This document shows positions 1-5,079 of a DNA stretch of 5,079 bases, piece by piece; the first letter of the stretch is position 1; each line of letters starts with the position of its first letter. Position numbers and translations under genes: made by a program. The stretch comes from an uncultured Collinsella sp. GTDB taxonomy: Bacteria; Actinomycetota; Coriobacteriia; Coriobacteriales; Coriobacteriaceae. The notes beneath the pieces were generated by a model, which searched no databases, was not told where the DNA came from, and saw only the letters and a list, made by a program, of their open reading frames with translations. The stretch covers positions 1 to 5,079 of the forward strand of contig URAQ01000139.1 in NCBI GenBank assembly GCA_900545875.1, read 5' to 3'.

Positions 1-347
1 TGTGCGCGTCGGAGCCCGAGTATCTGCAGCAACATTGGCGCGCCATGTACGGACCGTTCACGGATGAGCTGTCTGGCATGTTCACCGCTGATTTCTATTT
101 CGAGTTCATGGCGCCCGGTATCGACAAGGGGCGGGCGCTTGCCGGCGCACTGCCCAAGCTTGGCATCGATGCCAGCGAGGTCGTATCGTTTGGCGACGGC
201 CAGAATGACAAGTCCATGATTGAGTGGGCCGGCACCGGTGTTGCCATGGGCAACGCCGTCGATGAGGTTAAGGCAGTGGCCCAGATGGTGACCGCCAATA
301 ACAACGAAGATGGTATTGCGGTGGCGCTGGATAAGCTACTGGGTTAG
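1..347 (+). CDS. Cof-type HAD-IIB family phosphatase, C-terminal part
   Basis: This is the last 114 codons of a gene cut by the left window edge; the frame is open from base 3 to the TAG at 345-347. Two hallmark pieces of the haloacid dehalogenase fold are visible. The motif III lysine lies in GIDKGRAL (Lys codon 126-128), and motif IV is GDGQND (192-209), whose aspartates bind Mg2+. The lysine-to-GDGxND arrangement, the following MGNA and the near C-terminal NNEDGIA are typical of the Cof/YbjI-like subclass IIB. Family members are usually about 260-290 residues, so roughly 40% is visible; the nucleophile DxD motif and most of the cap lie outside. Known members are cytosolic phosphatases of sugar phosphates, flavin or pyridoxal phosphates, and the substrate here cannot be told. 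A terminator follows 23 bases after the stop, so this gene probably ends its transcript. The family call is firm; the substrate is unknown. Confidence 0.9.
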   Translation, partial: CASEPEYLQQHWRAMYGPFTDELSGMFTADFYFEFMAPGIDKGRALAGALPKLGIDASEVVSFGDGQNDKSMIEWAGTGVAMGNAVDEVKAVAQMVTANNNEDGIAVALDKLLG

Positions 348-370
348 AATCGCCGATTAATGCATGGTTC

Positions 371-399
371 GGGCGCCTGCTTGCGGGCGCCCTTTTGTT
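371..399 (+). terminator. Rho-independent terminator after the Cof-type phosphatase
   Basis: A 7-bp perfect GC stem (GGGCGCC at 371-377, GGCGCCC at 386-392) with an 8-base loop is followed directly by TTTTGTT (393-399). It ends only one base before the ribosome binding site of the next gene, so no ordinary promoter fits between the hairpin and the GTG at 412. Either transcription of the next gene starts upstream and reads through, making the hairpin a leader element as well, or the next gene depends on leak-through from the first. Confidence 0.8.
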
Positions 400-400
400 A

Positions 401-407
401 GGGAGGG
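401..407 (+). promoter_or_regulatory. Ribosome binding site that fixes the GTG start at 412
   Basis: GGGAGGG sits 4 bases before GTG 412-414 (5 bases from the GGAGG core). The longer frame beginning with ATG at 364 would translate through the terminator hairpin, has no such site and adds 16 residues of unconserved look. The GTG start is therefore preferred; it puts the DxD nucleophile motif at residues 12-14, normal for the family. Confidence 0.75.
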
Positions 408-411
408 TGCC

Positions 412-1071
412 GTGTCCGCGTTTCCGTTCGACGCCGTTATCTTTGACATGGACGGCGTCATTGTCGATACCGAGTATTACTACCTGGGCGAGACTGCCGC
501 GTTTGCCAAAGAGCTTGGGCTTAATCTGACTCAAGAGGAGTTGAATGGGCAGGTCGGTACCTCGCATCAGTTCTTCCTGCGTATGCTGGTCGATTGGTTT
601 GAGCGCGCCGGTAAGGGGCATTTCACTGGCGAGGAAGCGTTGGCCCGTTGGGACGAGTGGGCGCATAAGCGTCCGCGCGACTATCAGGCTTTGATTAACC
701 CAGGCGCCGTGGATACGATTCGAGAGCTGCCGCGCCGTGGCGTTCGCGTGGCGCTTGCCAGCTCGTCTCCCATGGTTAGCATCGAGGAAGTGCTCAATGC
801 GTGCGGGCTGTCGGATGCCTTTGAGTATGTGGTGAGCGGCGAGCAGTTTAAGGAGAGCAAGCCCGAGCCCGACATCTACCTGCATGCGCTGGACCTGCTG
901 GGGCTGCCCGCGAATCGCTGCTGCTGCGTTGAGGATTCGGTGCCTGGCATCACCGCTGGCAAGCGAGCCGGCCTGACAGTTATTGCCAAGCGCGAGGAAC
1001 GCTTTGGCTTTAGCCAGGATGCCGCGGACAAGATTATCGACCAGCTGCCGGAGCTGCTCACGCTTTCTTAG
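412..1071 (+). CDS. HAD-IA phosphatase, beta-phosphoglucomutase-like
   Basis: A 219-residue cytosolic HAD-superfamily hydrolase, the usual length for beta-phosphoglucomutase-like phosphatases. All four motifs are present. Motif I is FDMDGVIVDTE (nucleophile Asp12, acid/base Asp14), motif II is ASSSP (residues 116-120), the motif III lysine is Lys150 in KESKPEPDIY, and motif IV is VEDS (Glu174-Asp175). An alpha-helical cap of about 70 residues lies between motif I and motif II, as in subclass IA. Family members remove phosphate from, or isomerise, small sugar phosphates through an aspartyl-phosphate intermediate. The sequence does not separate a mutase from a phosphatase, and no maltose or trehalose phosphorylase gene, the usual partner of a true mutase, is visible. 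Three consecutive cysteines (170-172) just before motif IV are uncommon. The start is GTG 412 with GGGAGGG upstream. The gene stands between two terminators and is probably monocistronic. Confidence 0.88.
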   Translation: MSAFPFDAVIFDMDGVIVDTEYYYLGETAAFAKELGLNLTQEELNGQVGTSHQFFLRMLVDWFERAGKGHFTGEEALARWDEWAHKRPRDYQALINPGAVDTIRELPRRGVRVALASSSPMVSIEEVLNACGLSDAFEYVVSGEQFKESKPEPDIYLHALDLLGLPANRCCCVEDSVPGITAGKRAGLTVIAKREERFGFSQDAADKIIDQLPELLTLS

Positions 1072-1072
1072 G

Positions 1073-1094
1073 AGCGCGGTAGTTGCGCGTTTTT
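1073..1094 (+). terminator. Short hairpin plus T-run after the second HAD gene
   Basis: AGCGCG (1073-1078) can pair with CGCGTT (1086-1091) across a 7-base loop, with one G-U pair, followed by more T (T-run 1090-1094). It begins two bases after the stop codon of the HAD gene. The stem is short but GC-rich and ideally placed, so it is a reasonable though weak intrinsic terminator. Confidence 0.5.
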
Positions 1095-1155
1095 CGGGTC
1101 TGATGAGTAAATAGCCAACATTTTGGTGCGACACCTAGCATACTTTAAGCTAATG

Positions 1156-1194
1156 CGGGCTTAAGGGCTTGTTGAATGCCCTTAAGCCCGTTTT
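1156..1194 (+). terminator. Perfect 13-bp inverted repeat with TTTT, ahead of the GntR gene
   Basis: CGGGCTTAAGGGC (1156-1168) is followed, after a 9-base loop, by its exact reverse complement (1178-1190) and then TTTT (1191-1194). It has the form of an intrinsic terminator reading rightwards. The HAD gene already has a hairpin at 1073-1094 and this one ends only 27 bases before the GntR start, so it may be a back-up terminator, an attenuator in the regulator's leader, or a protein-binding palindrome. A candidate promoter overlaps its loop and right arm. Confidence 0.65.
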
Positions 1195-1199
1195 AGAAT
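1172..1199 (+). promoter_or_regulatory. Candidate sigma-70-type promoter for the GntR gene
   Basis: TTGAAT (1172-1177; four of six matches to TTGACA) and TAGAAT (1194-1199; five of six to TATAAT) are separated by 16 bases. Transcription would start near 1206 and give a leader of only about 15 bases holding the GGGAGAGG ribosome site. The -35 box lies in the loop and the spacer is the right arm of the inverted repeat at 1156-1190. This is a pattern match by eye without experimental support. Confidence 0.4.
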
Positions 1200-1221
1200 T
1201 AATTGTGCTGGGAGAGGGTAT

Positions 1222-1965
1222 ATGCCACCGACTGAAGGGCTAACTGACGGTAAAGCAGCGATACCGCTGTACCAACAGGTCATTGATATCATTAAAAACG
1301 AAATCAACTCCGGCGCCTACAAGGCAGGCGCGCGGATACCCAACGAATTCGAATTGGCTGAGAGCTATAAAGTTGGCCGCGTTACCGTGCGACGCGCTAT
1401 TGAGGAGCTCGTCCAGCAGGGCTATCTAACGAAGCGACAGGGGAAAGGCACGTTTGTCAATGCCCCCAAGCTCAAGCGCAAGATTCGCCAGAAGGATGAC
1501 GTTCAGAGTTTTTCGGACGCATGCCGCGTTAACGGAATGGAACCGGGGGCGTGTGTCATTTCGAGAAAGATACTGCCGGCGGATTCCACCGAAGCACAGT
1601 TCTTTGGTGTTCCCGTTGGAACTGACTTGATTTGCGTTGAGCGCGTGCGCACTGCCGATGGAGTCCCCGTCATGCTCGAGAACAACATATACGTTTACGA
1701 GGACAACGCCTATCTATCAACGGCACCTCTATCTAACCAATCCATTTTTGAGTTCGTGCGTAACCGGACGGGCCGTACGCCCGCGTTTACCGACCCGTGC
1801 ACACTCGAGATCGCGTGTGCGTCGCCCGAGGTCGCTCGGCTGTTGGCAGTTCCCGTTGGCGAACCCTTGTTTTATATGGAAGCCTTCTTTTTCGATGAGC
1901 AGCGGCGGCCGTTTATTATCGGTCGTCAGCGAATCGTTGGGTCTCGCTACGTTTTTGACATCTAG
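1222..1965 (+). CDS. GntR-family transcriptional regulator, HutC/UTRA type
   Basis: A 247-residue DNA-binding regulator of the normal length for the HutC subfamily. The N-terminal winged helix-turn-helix covers about residues 14-80. It shows the family's signature blocks: PLYQQV (15-20), the G-x-R-I-P-x-E-x-E-L-A pattern (36-46), the recognition region VGRVTVRRAIEEL (51-63), and the wing GKGTFV (74-79). The rest, about 94-243, is a UTRA ligand-binding domain with the typical VERVRTADGVPVMLENNIYV stretch (139-158). Such proteins normally repress an adjacent catabolic or uptake operon and release DNA on binding a small effector related to the substrate. The ATG at 1222 has GGGAGAGG seven or so bases upstream. 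The next genes on the same strand encode a carrier and an amidohydrolase, the likely regulon; a hairpin between them suggests separate transcription. The effector is unknown. Confidence 0.92.
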   Translation: MPPTEGLTDGKAAIPLYQQVIDIIKNEINSGAYKAGARIPNEFELAESYKVGRVTVRRAIEELVQQGYLTKRQGKGTFVNAPKLKRKIRQKDDVQSFSDACRVNGMEPGACVISRKILPADSTEAQFFGVPVGTDLICVERVRTADGVPVMLENNIYVYEDNAYLSTAPLSNQSIFEFVRNRTGRTPAFTDPCTLEIACASPEVARLLAVPVGEPLFYMEAFFFDEQRRPFIIGRQRIVGSRYVFDI

Positions 1966-1976
1966 GACATTGCGAA

Positions 1977-2014
1977 TGGAAGCGCCCGGTGGATCATCTC
2001 ACCGGGCGTTTCCA
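1977..2014 (+). terminator. Hairpin terminator after the GntR gene
   Basis: A 15-bp stem with a single G-U pair (left arm 1977-1991, right arm 2000-2014, 8-base loop) begins 11 bases after the regulator's stop. The core is CGCCCGGTG/CACCGGGCG. The T-run (TTT, 2009-2011) lies within the outer stem, so termination may be less than complete. It separates the regulator from the carrier operon. Confidence 0.65.
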
Positions 2015-2015
2015 T

Positions 2016-2044
2016 ACCGTTCACGGCGCAAACGCGACCGTTCA
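2016..2044 (+). repeat. Direct repeat ACCGTTCA, 21 bases apart
   Basis: ACCGTTCA occurs at 2016-2023 and again at 2037-2044. The 21-base period equals two helical turns, which would place a bound protein on one face of the DNA upstream of the possible promoter at 2076-2104. Eight bases is short enough for chance, so this is only a weak regulatory candidate. Confidence 0.25.
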
Positions 2045-2075
2045 ACCGCGTTGCGGCAATCAGTTTGAAATTATC

Positions 2076-2104
2076 TTGATGAAGGAAAAAGCTGCTGGTA
2101 ATCT
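2076..2104 (+). promoter_or_regulatory. Candidate promoter of the carrier-amidohydrolase operon
   Basis: TTGATG (2076-2081) is followed, 17 bases on, by TAATCT (2099-2104) preceded directly by TGG, an extended -10 arrangement. Transcription would start near 2111, placing the perfect palindrome at 2119-2141 just downstream, where a repressor would block elongation or open-complex formation. The -10 match is poor (three of six), so other placements are possible, for example a TATCTT at 2072-2077. Confidence 0.3.
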
Positions 2105-2118
2105 ATGGGACGTCATAG
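2103..2118. promoter_or_regulatory. Small inverted repeat CTATG-N6-CATAG
   Basis: CTATG (2103-2107) and CATAG (2114-2118) flank six bases containing most of a GACGTC palindrome. It abuts the larger palindrome at 2119-2141 with no gap. It could be a second binding site or part of a composite operator; at five bases per arm, chance is a real alternative. Confidence 0.25.
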
Positions 2119-2141
2119 AACGTTTGCATTGTGCAAACGTT
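2119..2141. promoter_or_regulatory. Perfect 10+10 palindrome, candidate operator
   Basis: AACGTTTGCA (2119-2128) is followed by TTG and then its exact reverse complement (2132-2141). It lies 42 bases before the carrier's start codon and has no T-run, so it reads as a dimeric repressor site rather than a terminator. The HutC-type GntR protein encoded just upstream is the natural candidate ligand. The arms do not resemble the short GT-x-TA-x-AC core usual for GntR sites, so a LacI-type or other regulator is also possible. Confidence 0.6.
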
Positions 2142-2173
2142 GAAGCGAGATGCGATGCAGTCTCGAGTTCTTT

Positions 2174-2178
2174 GGAGG
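2174..2178 (+). promoter_or_regulatory. Ribosome binding site that fixes the carrier start at 2184
   Basis: GGAGG lies 5 bases before ATG 2184. The same frame is open back to an ATG at 1989 and passes another at 2079. Those starts lack a ribosome site, and the extension would translate the GntR terminator or the operator palindrome. ATG 2184 also gives the short charged N-terminus expected before the first membrane helix. Confidence 0.85.
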
Positions 2179-2183
2179 TATCT

Positions 2184-3647
2184 ATGTCAGATACGAAGGC
2201 GAAGAAGACAAACAGACGTTTTAAGTTCAAATTACCGCATGTCTATACGATCATGTTCTTGCTGATCGTTGTCTTTGCGGTCCTGACTTGGATCGTTCCC
2301 TCTGGTCAGTATCAGCGCAAGACGATTTCGACAGCGGCGGGCGAGCGTGAAGTCGCCGTTGCTGGAACCTATGAACAGGTCGATAAGAACTACACCGATT
2401 CCGAGACCGGCGAGACCATCAATCTGGGTCAGGATATCTTCGCGGTTCTGCAAGCGCCCACCAAGGGTATCCAAGAGGCTGCCGACGTCGTTGCGTTCGT
2501 CTTATTGATTGGCGGATCGTTCGCGATCATCACCAAGACCAACGCTTTGAATGCCGGCATGAGCCGTGTGATTAAAAAGCTCAAGAACAAGGACATCCTC
2601 ATCATTCCCATCACGATGACGTTGCTGTCCATTTGTGGCACTACGTTTGGTATGTCTGAGGAAGCCCTGCCGTTCTATGCCATCTTCATTCCCATCATGA
2701 TGGGTATCGGTTATGACTCGATGACGGCATTCATCATCTGCTTCCTTGGTCCTAACCTGGGATATTGTGCTTCGACCATCGACCCGTTTAATGTTTTGAT
2801 CGCCCAAGGCATCATTGGCATCGAGGGTAATCCGCAACTGTGGCTGCGTGCCGTTTCTTGGGTCATCTTCACTGCCGTCGGTATCGCATGGGCCATGCGC
2901 TACGCCATGCGCGTCAAGAAAAACCCCGAGTCGTCCATTGTGTACGAGGACGATAAGCTCAAGCGTATTGAATTTTCCGTGACCGATGCCTCCATCGAGG
3001 AAGAGTTCACTATCCGTCAGAAGCTCGTGCTTATCGATTTTGCTTGCGGTATGGGCATTATCGTCTGGGGTCTTGTTACCCAGGGCTGGTACATGAATCA
3101 GATTTCCGCCGTGTTCCTTGGCATGGGCTTGCTTGCCGGTATCCTGGGCGGCCTTGACCAGCAGACGATCGCAGAGGAGTTCGTTAAGGGTCTCGCCGAC
3201 TTTGCGTACGCTGCCGTCGTTATCGGTATCGCTCGCGGTATTCTGGTCATCGCCGAGGGCGGCATGATCATCGACACCATCCTCCAGGCGCTCGCTACCG
3301 CGCTCGCCGGTGCACCCGCCGCCGTCTACACCACGTTTATGTATGTCGTCCTTGGTCTGCTCTCTTTGCTGGTTCCCTCGAGTTCTGGCCTGGCGGCGCT
3401 CACCATGCCCGTTATGGGCCCCCTGACCGAGCTCATGGGCCTCAATCCCGAGGCGGCCGTCACTGCGCTCCAGTTTGCCAACCAGACCATCAACACCATC
3501 AGCCCCGTGGCGGGCATGACGGTCGCCGGCCTTGCCGTGGCTAAGATTTCGTTTGGCCAATGGTGGAAGACCATTTGGAAGTTCTTCATCTTCATGGTCG
3601 TGTTTGGCTTGGTCATTACTGCCATTTCCGGCATGCTTCCGGCGTAG
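2184..3647 (+). CDS. YfcC/DcuC-type carrier, putative amino acid or dicarboxylate transporter
   Basis: A 487-residue integral inner-membrane protein, normal size for the YfcC family (C4-dicarboxylate anaerobic carrier-like superfamily). A basic cytoplasmic N-terminus (1-18) precedes about a dozen hydrophobic helices, roughly at 21-38, 100-118, 137-155, 161-178, 181-195, 219-240, 281-299, 305-323, 338-357, 383-402, 425-450 and 462-483. A soluble loop at 40-98 follows helix 1, and an acidic one at 244-278 splits the protein into halves. Family-like motifs are GTTFGMSEE (152-160), STIDPFN (197-203) and VPSSSGLAALTMPVM (397-411), the last a conserved re-entrant-type Ser/Gly-rich segment. Members include ion-coupled carriers and arginine/ornithine-type antiporters, so direction and substrate are open. 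The stop is 9 bases before the amidohydrolase start, implying an operon in which the carrier brings in the hydrolase's substrate or exports a product. Regulation is probably through the palindrome upstream. Confidence 0.9.
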   Translation: MSDTKAKKTNRRFKFKLPHVYTIMFLLIVVFAVLTWIVPSGQYQRKTISTAAGEREVAVAGTYEQVDKNYTDSETGETINLGQDIFAVLQAPTKGIQEAADVVAFVLLIGGSFAIITKTNALNAGMSRVIKKLKNKDILIIPITMTLLSICGTTFGMSEEALPFYAIFIPIMMGIGYDSMTAFIICFLGPNLGYCASTIDPFNVLIAQGIIGIEGNPQLWLRAVSWVIFTAVGIAWAMRYAMRVKKNPESSIVYEDDKLKRIEFSVTDASIEEEFTIRQKLVLIDFACGMGIIVWGLVTQGWYMNQISAVFLGMGLLAGILGGLDQQTIAEEFVKGLADFAYAAVVIGIARGILVIAEGGMIIDTILQALATALAGAPAAVYTTFMYVVLGLLSLLVPSSSGLAALTMPVMGPLTELMGLNPEAAVTALQFANQTINTISPVAGMTVAGLAVAKISFGQWWKTIWKFFIFMVVFGLVITAISGMLPA

Positions 3648-3651
3648 GTGG
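3646..3651 (+). promoter_or_regulatory. Ribosome binding site overlapping the carrier stop codon
   Basis: AGGTGG begins within the TAG stop of the carrier and lies 5 bases before ATG 3657. This arrangement favours translational coupling of the two genes. Nearby in-frame GTG codons at 3648 and 3654 are alternative starts but would sit too close to, or inside, this site. Confidence 0.5.
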
Positions 3652-3656
3652 TTGTG

Positions 3657-5079
3657 ATGTCCGATCGTTTGACGGTCCTGACGTCTAAGAGCGTCTTTAC
3701 CGGTACGGGGGACCTGCCGTTTGAAGGTTTCGTAGCGGTCCGTGGCAATCGGATTGAAGCCGTCGGTAGCGCTGGCGAGGCAGACTCGTTTCTCGCCCAG
3801 GCAGATGAGGTGATCGATTGTGGCGACAGAACGGTCGTGCCTGGCTTGGTCGATGTGCATACGTTCTATACGGGCTGGGCGTTGCGGAGCTTGGGAGCCG
3901 ACTTATCCGAAGCCCCTGACGTCGACGAAGTGGTAGCGCTTCTGCGTTTGTGGAAGGATGCCCATCTCGATTGTGCCGCCGCCTTTGGGCACGACCTTCC
4001 CGCATCGCTCGCCGAAGGCGCCGAGAATGAAAAAACGGCGGCAGCGCTCGACGACGCCTTCGGAGACGTTCCTGTTGTTTGCTTTACTCCGGGTGCCGAG
4101 ACGTGCGTTCTCAACGCCGCCGCCAGCGAGCGCTATGGTTTTACGCCCGAGGCCTGCTACGCCGAGAAGACCTGGCGTATGATGCGGGACTTCCTGGCGC
4201 TTCCCGAGGTACGCGCCGGGTATTCTGATTACATGGCGATGCTGAACGCTCGCGGTGTCACGGCTATCAAAGAGATGGCCTTCGACGACTATTACGGATT
4301 TGCCGACGAGATGGCGCGTCGTGAGGAATCTGGCGAGCTGACGGTTCGCGTCTCCATGATGTCGCAGCCGGTGGGCGCCGGGGCGAATCTGTCCTATGCT
4401 CGTGCGGCGCGCGATCGCTTCCAGGGACCGTTTGTTCGTTTCTCGGGCTTCAACCGTATGACCGATCGTGGCGTGTGGGCAGGACTTGCCGAGATGATCG
4501 ATCCTTATGAGGAGACGGCCGATGCAGGGGCTGCCGGCAAGACGGTTGTCGAGGAGCCCGAGTGGGGTTTGATTGAGGACGAGCTGCGCGCGATTGATGC
4601 CGAGGGCTTCCGTTACTCGCTTCATTGTCAGGGTGACGGCGCCGTTCGCCACACCGTTGCGCTGTATGCTTCGCTGCCGCGAGATGAACACGGAGTCATG
4701 CTTCGACGCCATGCGATTACCGACCTCGAGAACTCTGATCCGGAAGACCTTGCCCTGTTTGGCAAGCTGGGCGGAATCTGCGAGGTCTACCCCCAGATCC
4801 TCACGCTCGATAAACGCGAGGACTGCCTGTCGATGATGCGTCGGCAGATCGGCGAGGTCCGACTGCTGCACAGCTGGAACCGTCGCGGTATGGAAGACGC
4901 GGGGTGCACGGTGTGCTGTGGCACCGACCTCCCGCTCTTGATTCCGAGCTTGGGCGAATCAGTATTTAGCGCATGCGGCGGTTTCTTTGCCGACGGTTTG
5001 TCCGTGAATGAGGGCAATACGCTGACGATTGCCGAGCTCCTTCGTGCGTGGACGGCAGGGGGCGCATGTGACCTCATGC
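3657..5079 (+). CDS. YtcJ-like amidohydrolase (amidohydrolase 3 class), C-terminus cut off
   Basis: The frame is open for 474 codons and runs off the right edge; relatives are about 500-550 residues, so little is missing. A small N-terminal beta region (1-60) leads into VPGLVDVH (61-68), the first strand of the metal-dependent TIM barrel. Later landmarks match the YtcJ-like class in order: GVTAIKEM (about 200-207), LHCQGDGAVR (322-331, His323), RRHAITD with DPEDLALFGKLGG (His352 onward), and CCGTDLP with Asp424, the expected catalytic aspartate. The usual HxH metal pair at strand 1 reads His68-Thr-Phe70, so one canonical ligand is absent. Family members hydrolyse amides, N-formyl or N-acyl compounds and related cyclic substrates in the cytosol; no signal peptide is seen. 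It is co-transcribed with the carrier. The superfamily is clear; whether it is a normal two-metal, a one-metal or an inactive enzyme is uncertain. Confidence 0.83.
   Translation, partial: MSDRLTVLTSKSVFTGTGDLPFEGFVAVRGNRIEAVGSAGEADSFLAQADEVIDCGDRTVVPGLVDVHTFYTGWALRSLGADLSEAPDVDEVVALLRLWKDAHLDCAAAFGHDLPASLAEGAENEKTAAALDDAFGDVPVVCFTPGAETCVLNAAASERYGFTPEACYAEKTWRMMRDFLALPEVRAGYSDYMAMLNARGVTAIKEMAFDDYYGFADEMARREESGELTVRVSMMSQPVGAGANLSYARAARDRFQGPFVRFSGFNRMTDRGVWAGLAEMIDPYEETADAGAAGKTVVEEPEWGLIEDELRAIDAEGFRYSLHCQGDGAVRHTVALYASLPRDEHGVMLRRHAITDLENSDPEDLALFGKLGGICEVYPQILTLDKREDCLSMMRRQIGEVRLLHSWNRRGMEDAGCTVCCGTDLPLLIPSLGESVFSACGGFFADGLSVNEGNTLTIAELLRAWTAGGACDLM

Noticed and set aside
364..411. Extension of the second HAD gene to ATG 364
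   Set aside because: It would translate the terminator hairpin, lacks a ribosome site and adds residues before the normal family start; GTG 412 has a strong site.
268..1134. Open frame on the - strand (288 codons) opposite the HAD genes
   Set aside because: It crosses the end of one gene, a terminator and a complete second gene with all four HAD motifs on the + strand; no recognisable product.
1637..2068. Open frame of 143 codons overlapping the end of the GntR gene in another frame
   Set aside because: It is a shadow of the regulator's UTRA region running into the terminator; Ser/Arg/Pro-rich with no recognisable pattern or good start site.
2119..2141. Reading the palindrome as a rho-independent terminator or riboswitch part
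   Set aside because: No T-run follows, the loop would be only 3 bases, and no conserved riboswitch core was recognised in 2015-2183.
1989..2183. Extension of the carrier to ATG 1989 or ATG 2079
   Set aside because: Neither has a ribosome site. The extension runs through the GntR terminator or the operator palindrome, while ATG 2184 has GGAGG at the right distance.
2502..3860. Long open frame on the - strand (452 codons) opposite the carrier
   Set aside because: It is rich in His, Arg, Asp and Asn with no domain-like pattern, lies antisense to a clear membrane protein and spans into the next gene. This is what codon bias produces on the opposite strand.
3903..4871. Long open frame on the - strand (322 codons) opposite the amidohydrolase
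   Set aside because: The + strand frame encodes ordered amidohydrolase motifs over the whole stretch. The antisense product shows no recognisable domain.

Overview
The window holds five genes, all on the + strand, in a moderately GC-rich, tightly packed bacterial stretch with short intergenic gaps, good Shine-Dalgarno sequences and several hairpin terminators. Base composition, codon use and the gene types (HAD phosphatases, HutC-type GntR regulator, YfcC-type carrier, amidohydrolase) would fit a gut-associated Coriobacteriia such as Collinsella. That placement is an impression from style and was not tested by a database search.

Region 1 (1-1094): the C-terminal part of a Cof-type HAD phosphatase enters from the left edge and ends at 347. 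A compact hairpin terminator (371-399) follows. A second, unrelated HAD phosphatase of the beta-phosphoglucomutase-like class starts at a GTG at 412 and ends at 1071, with a weaker hairpin and T-run just after its stop. Both look like housekeeping sugar-phosphate-type phosphatases, with substrates that cannot be read from sequence.

Region 2 (1095-2014): about 60 bases without an assigned function lead to a perfect 13-bp inverted repeat with TTTT (1156-1194). A plausible promoter overlaps it and would drive a GntR/HutC-family repressor (1222-1965). The repressor is closed by a 15-bp hairpin (1977-2014).

Region 3 (2015-5079): a regulatory gap carries an 8-bp direct repeat spaced by two helical turns, a possible extended -10 promoter and two abutting inverted repeats. 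One of these is a perfect 10+10 palindrome around 3 bases (2119-2141), a strong operator candidate. It precedes a 487-residue YfcC/DcuC-type membrane carrier (2184-3647). Nine bases after the carrier's stop comes an amidohydrolase of the YtcJ-like class (3657 to beyond the right edge). The carrier and hydrolase form an operon, and the GntR protein next door is the obvious candidate regulator. The simplest reading is a regulated uptake-and-hydrolysis cassette for an amino-acid-like or carboxylate compound, probably an N-acylated or amide-containing one.

The most notable points are the strong palindrome ahead of the operon and the amidohydrolase's HxH metal motif, which reads H-T-F here while the other expected His/Asp positions are kept. 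No RNA genes, CRISPR arrays, insertion sequences or phage genes were seen.
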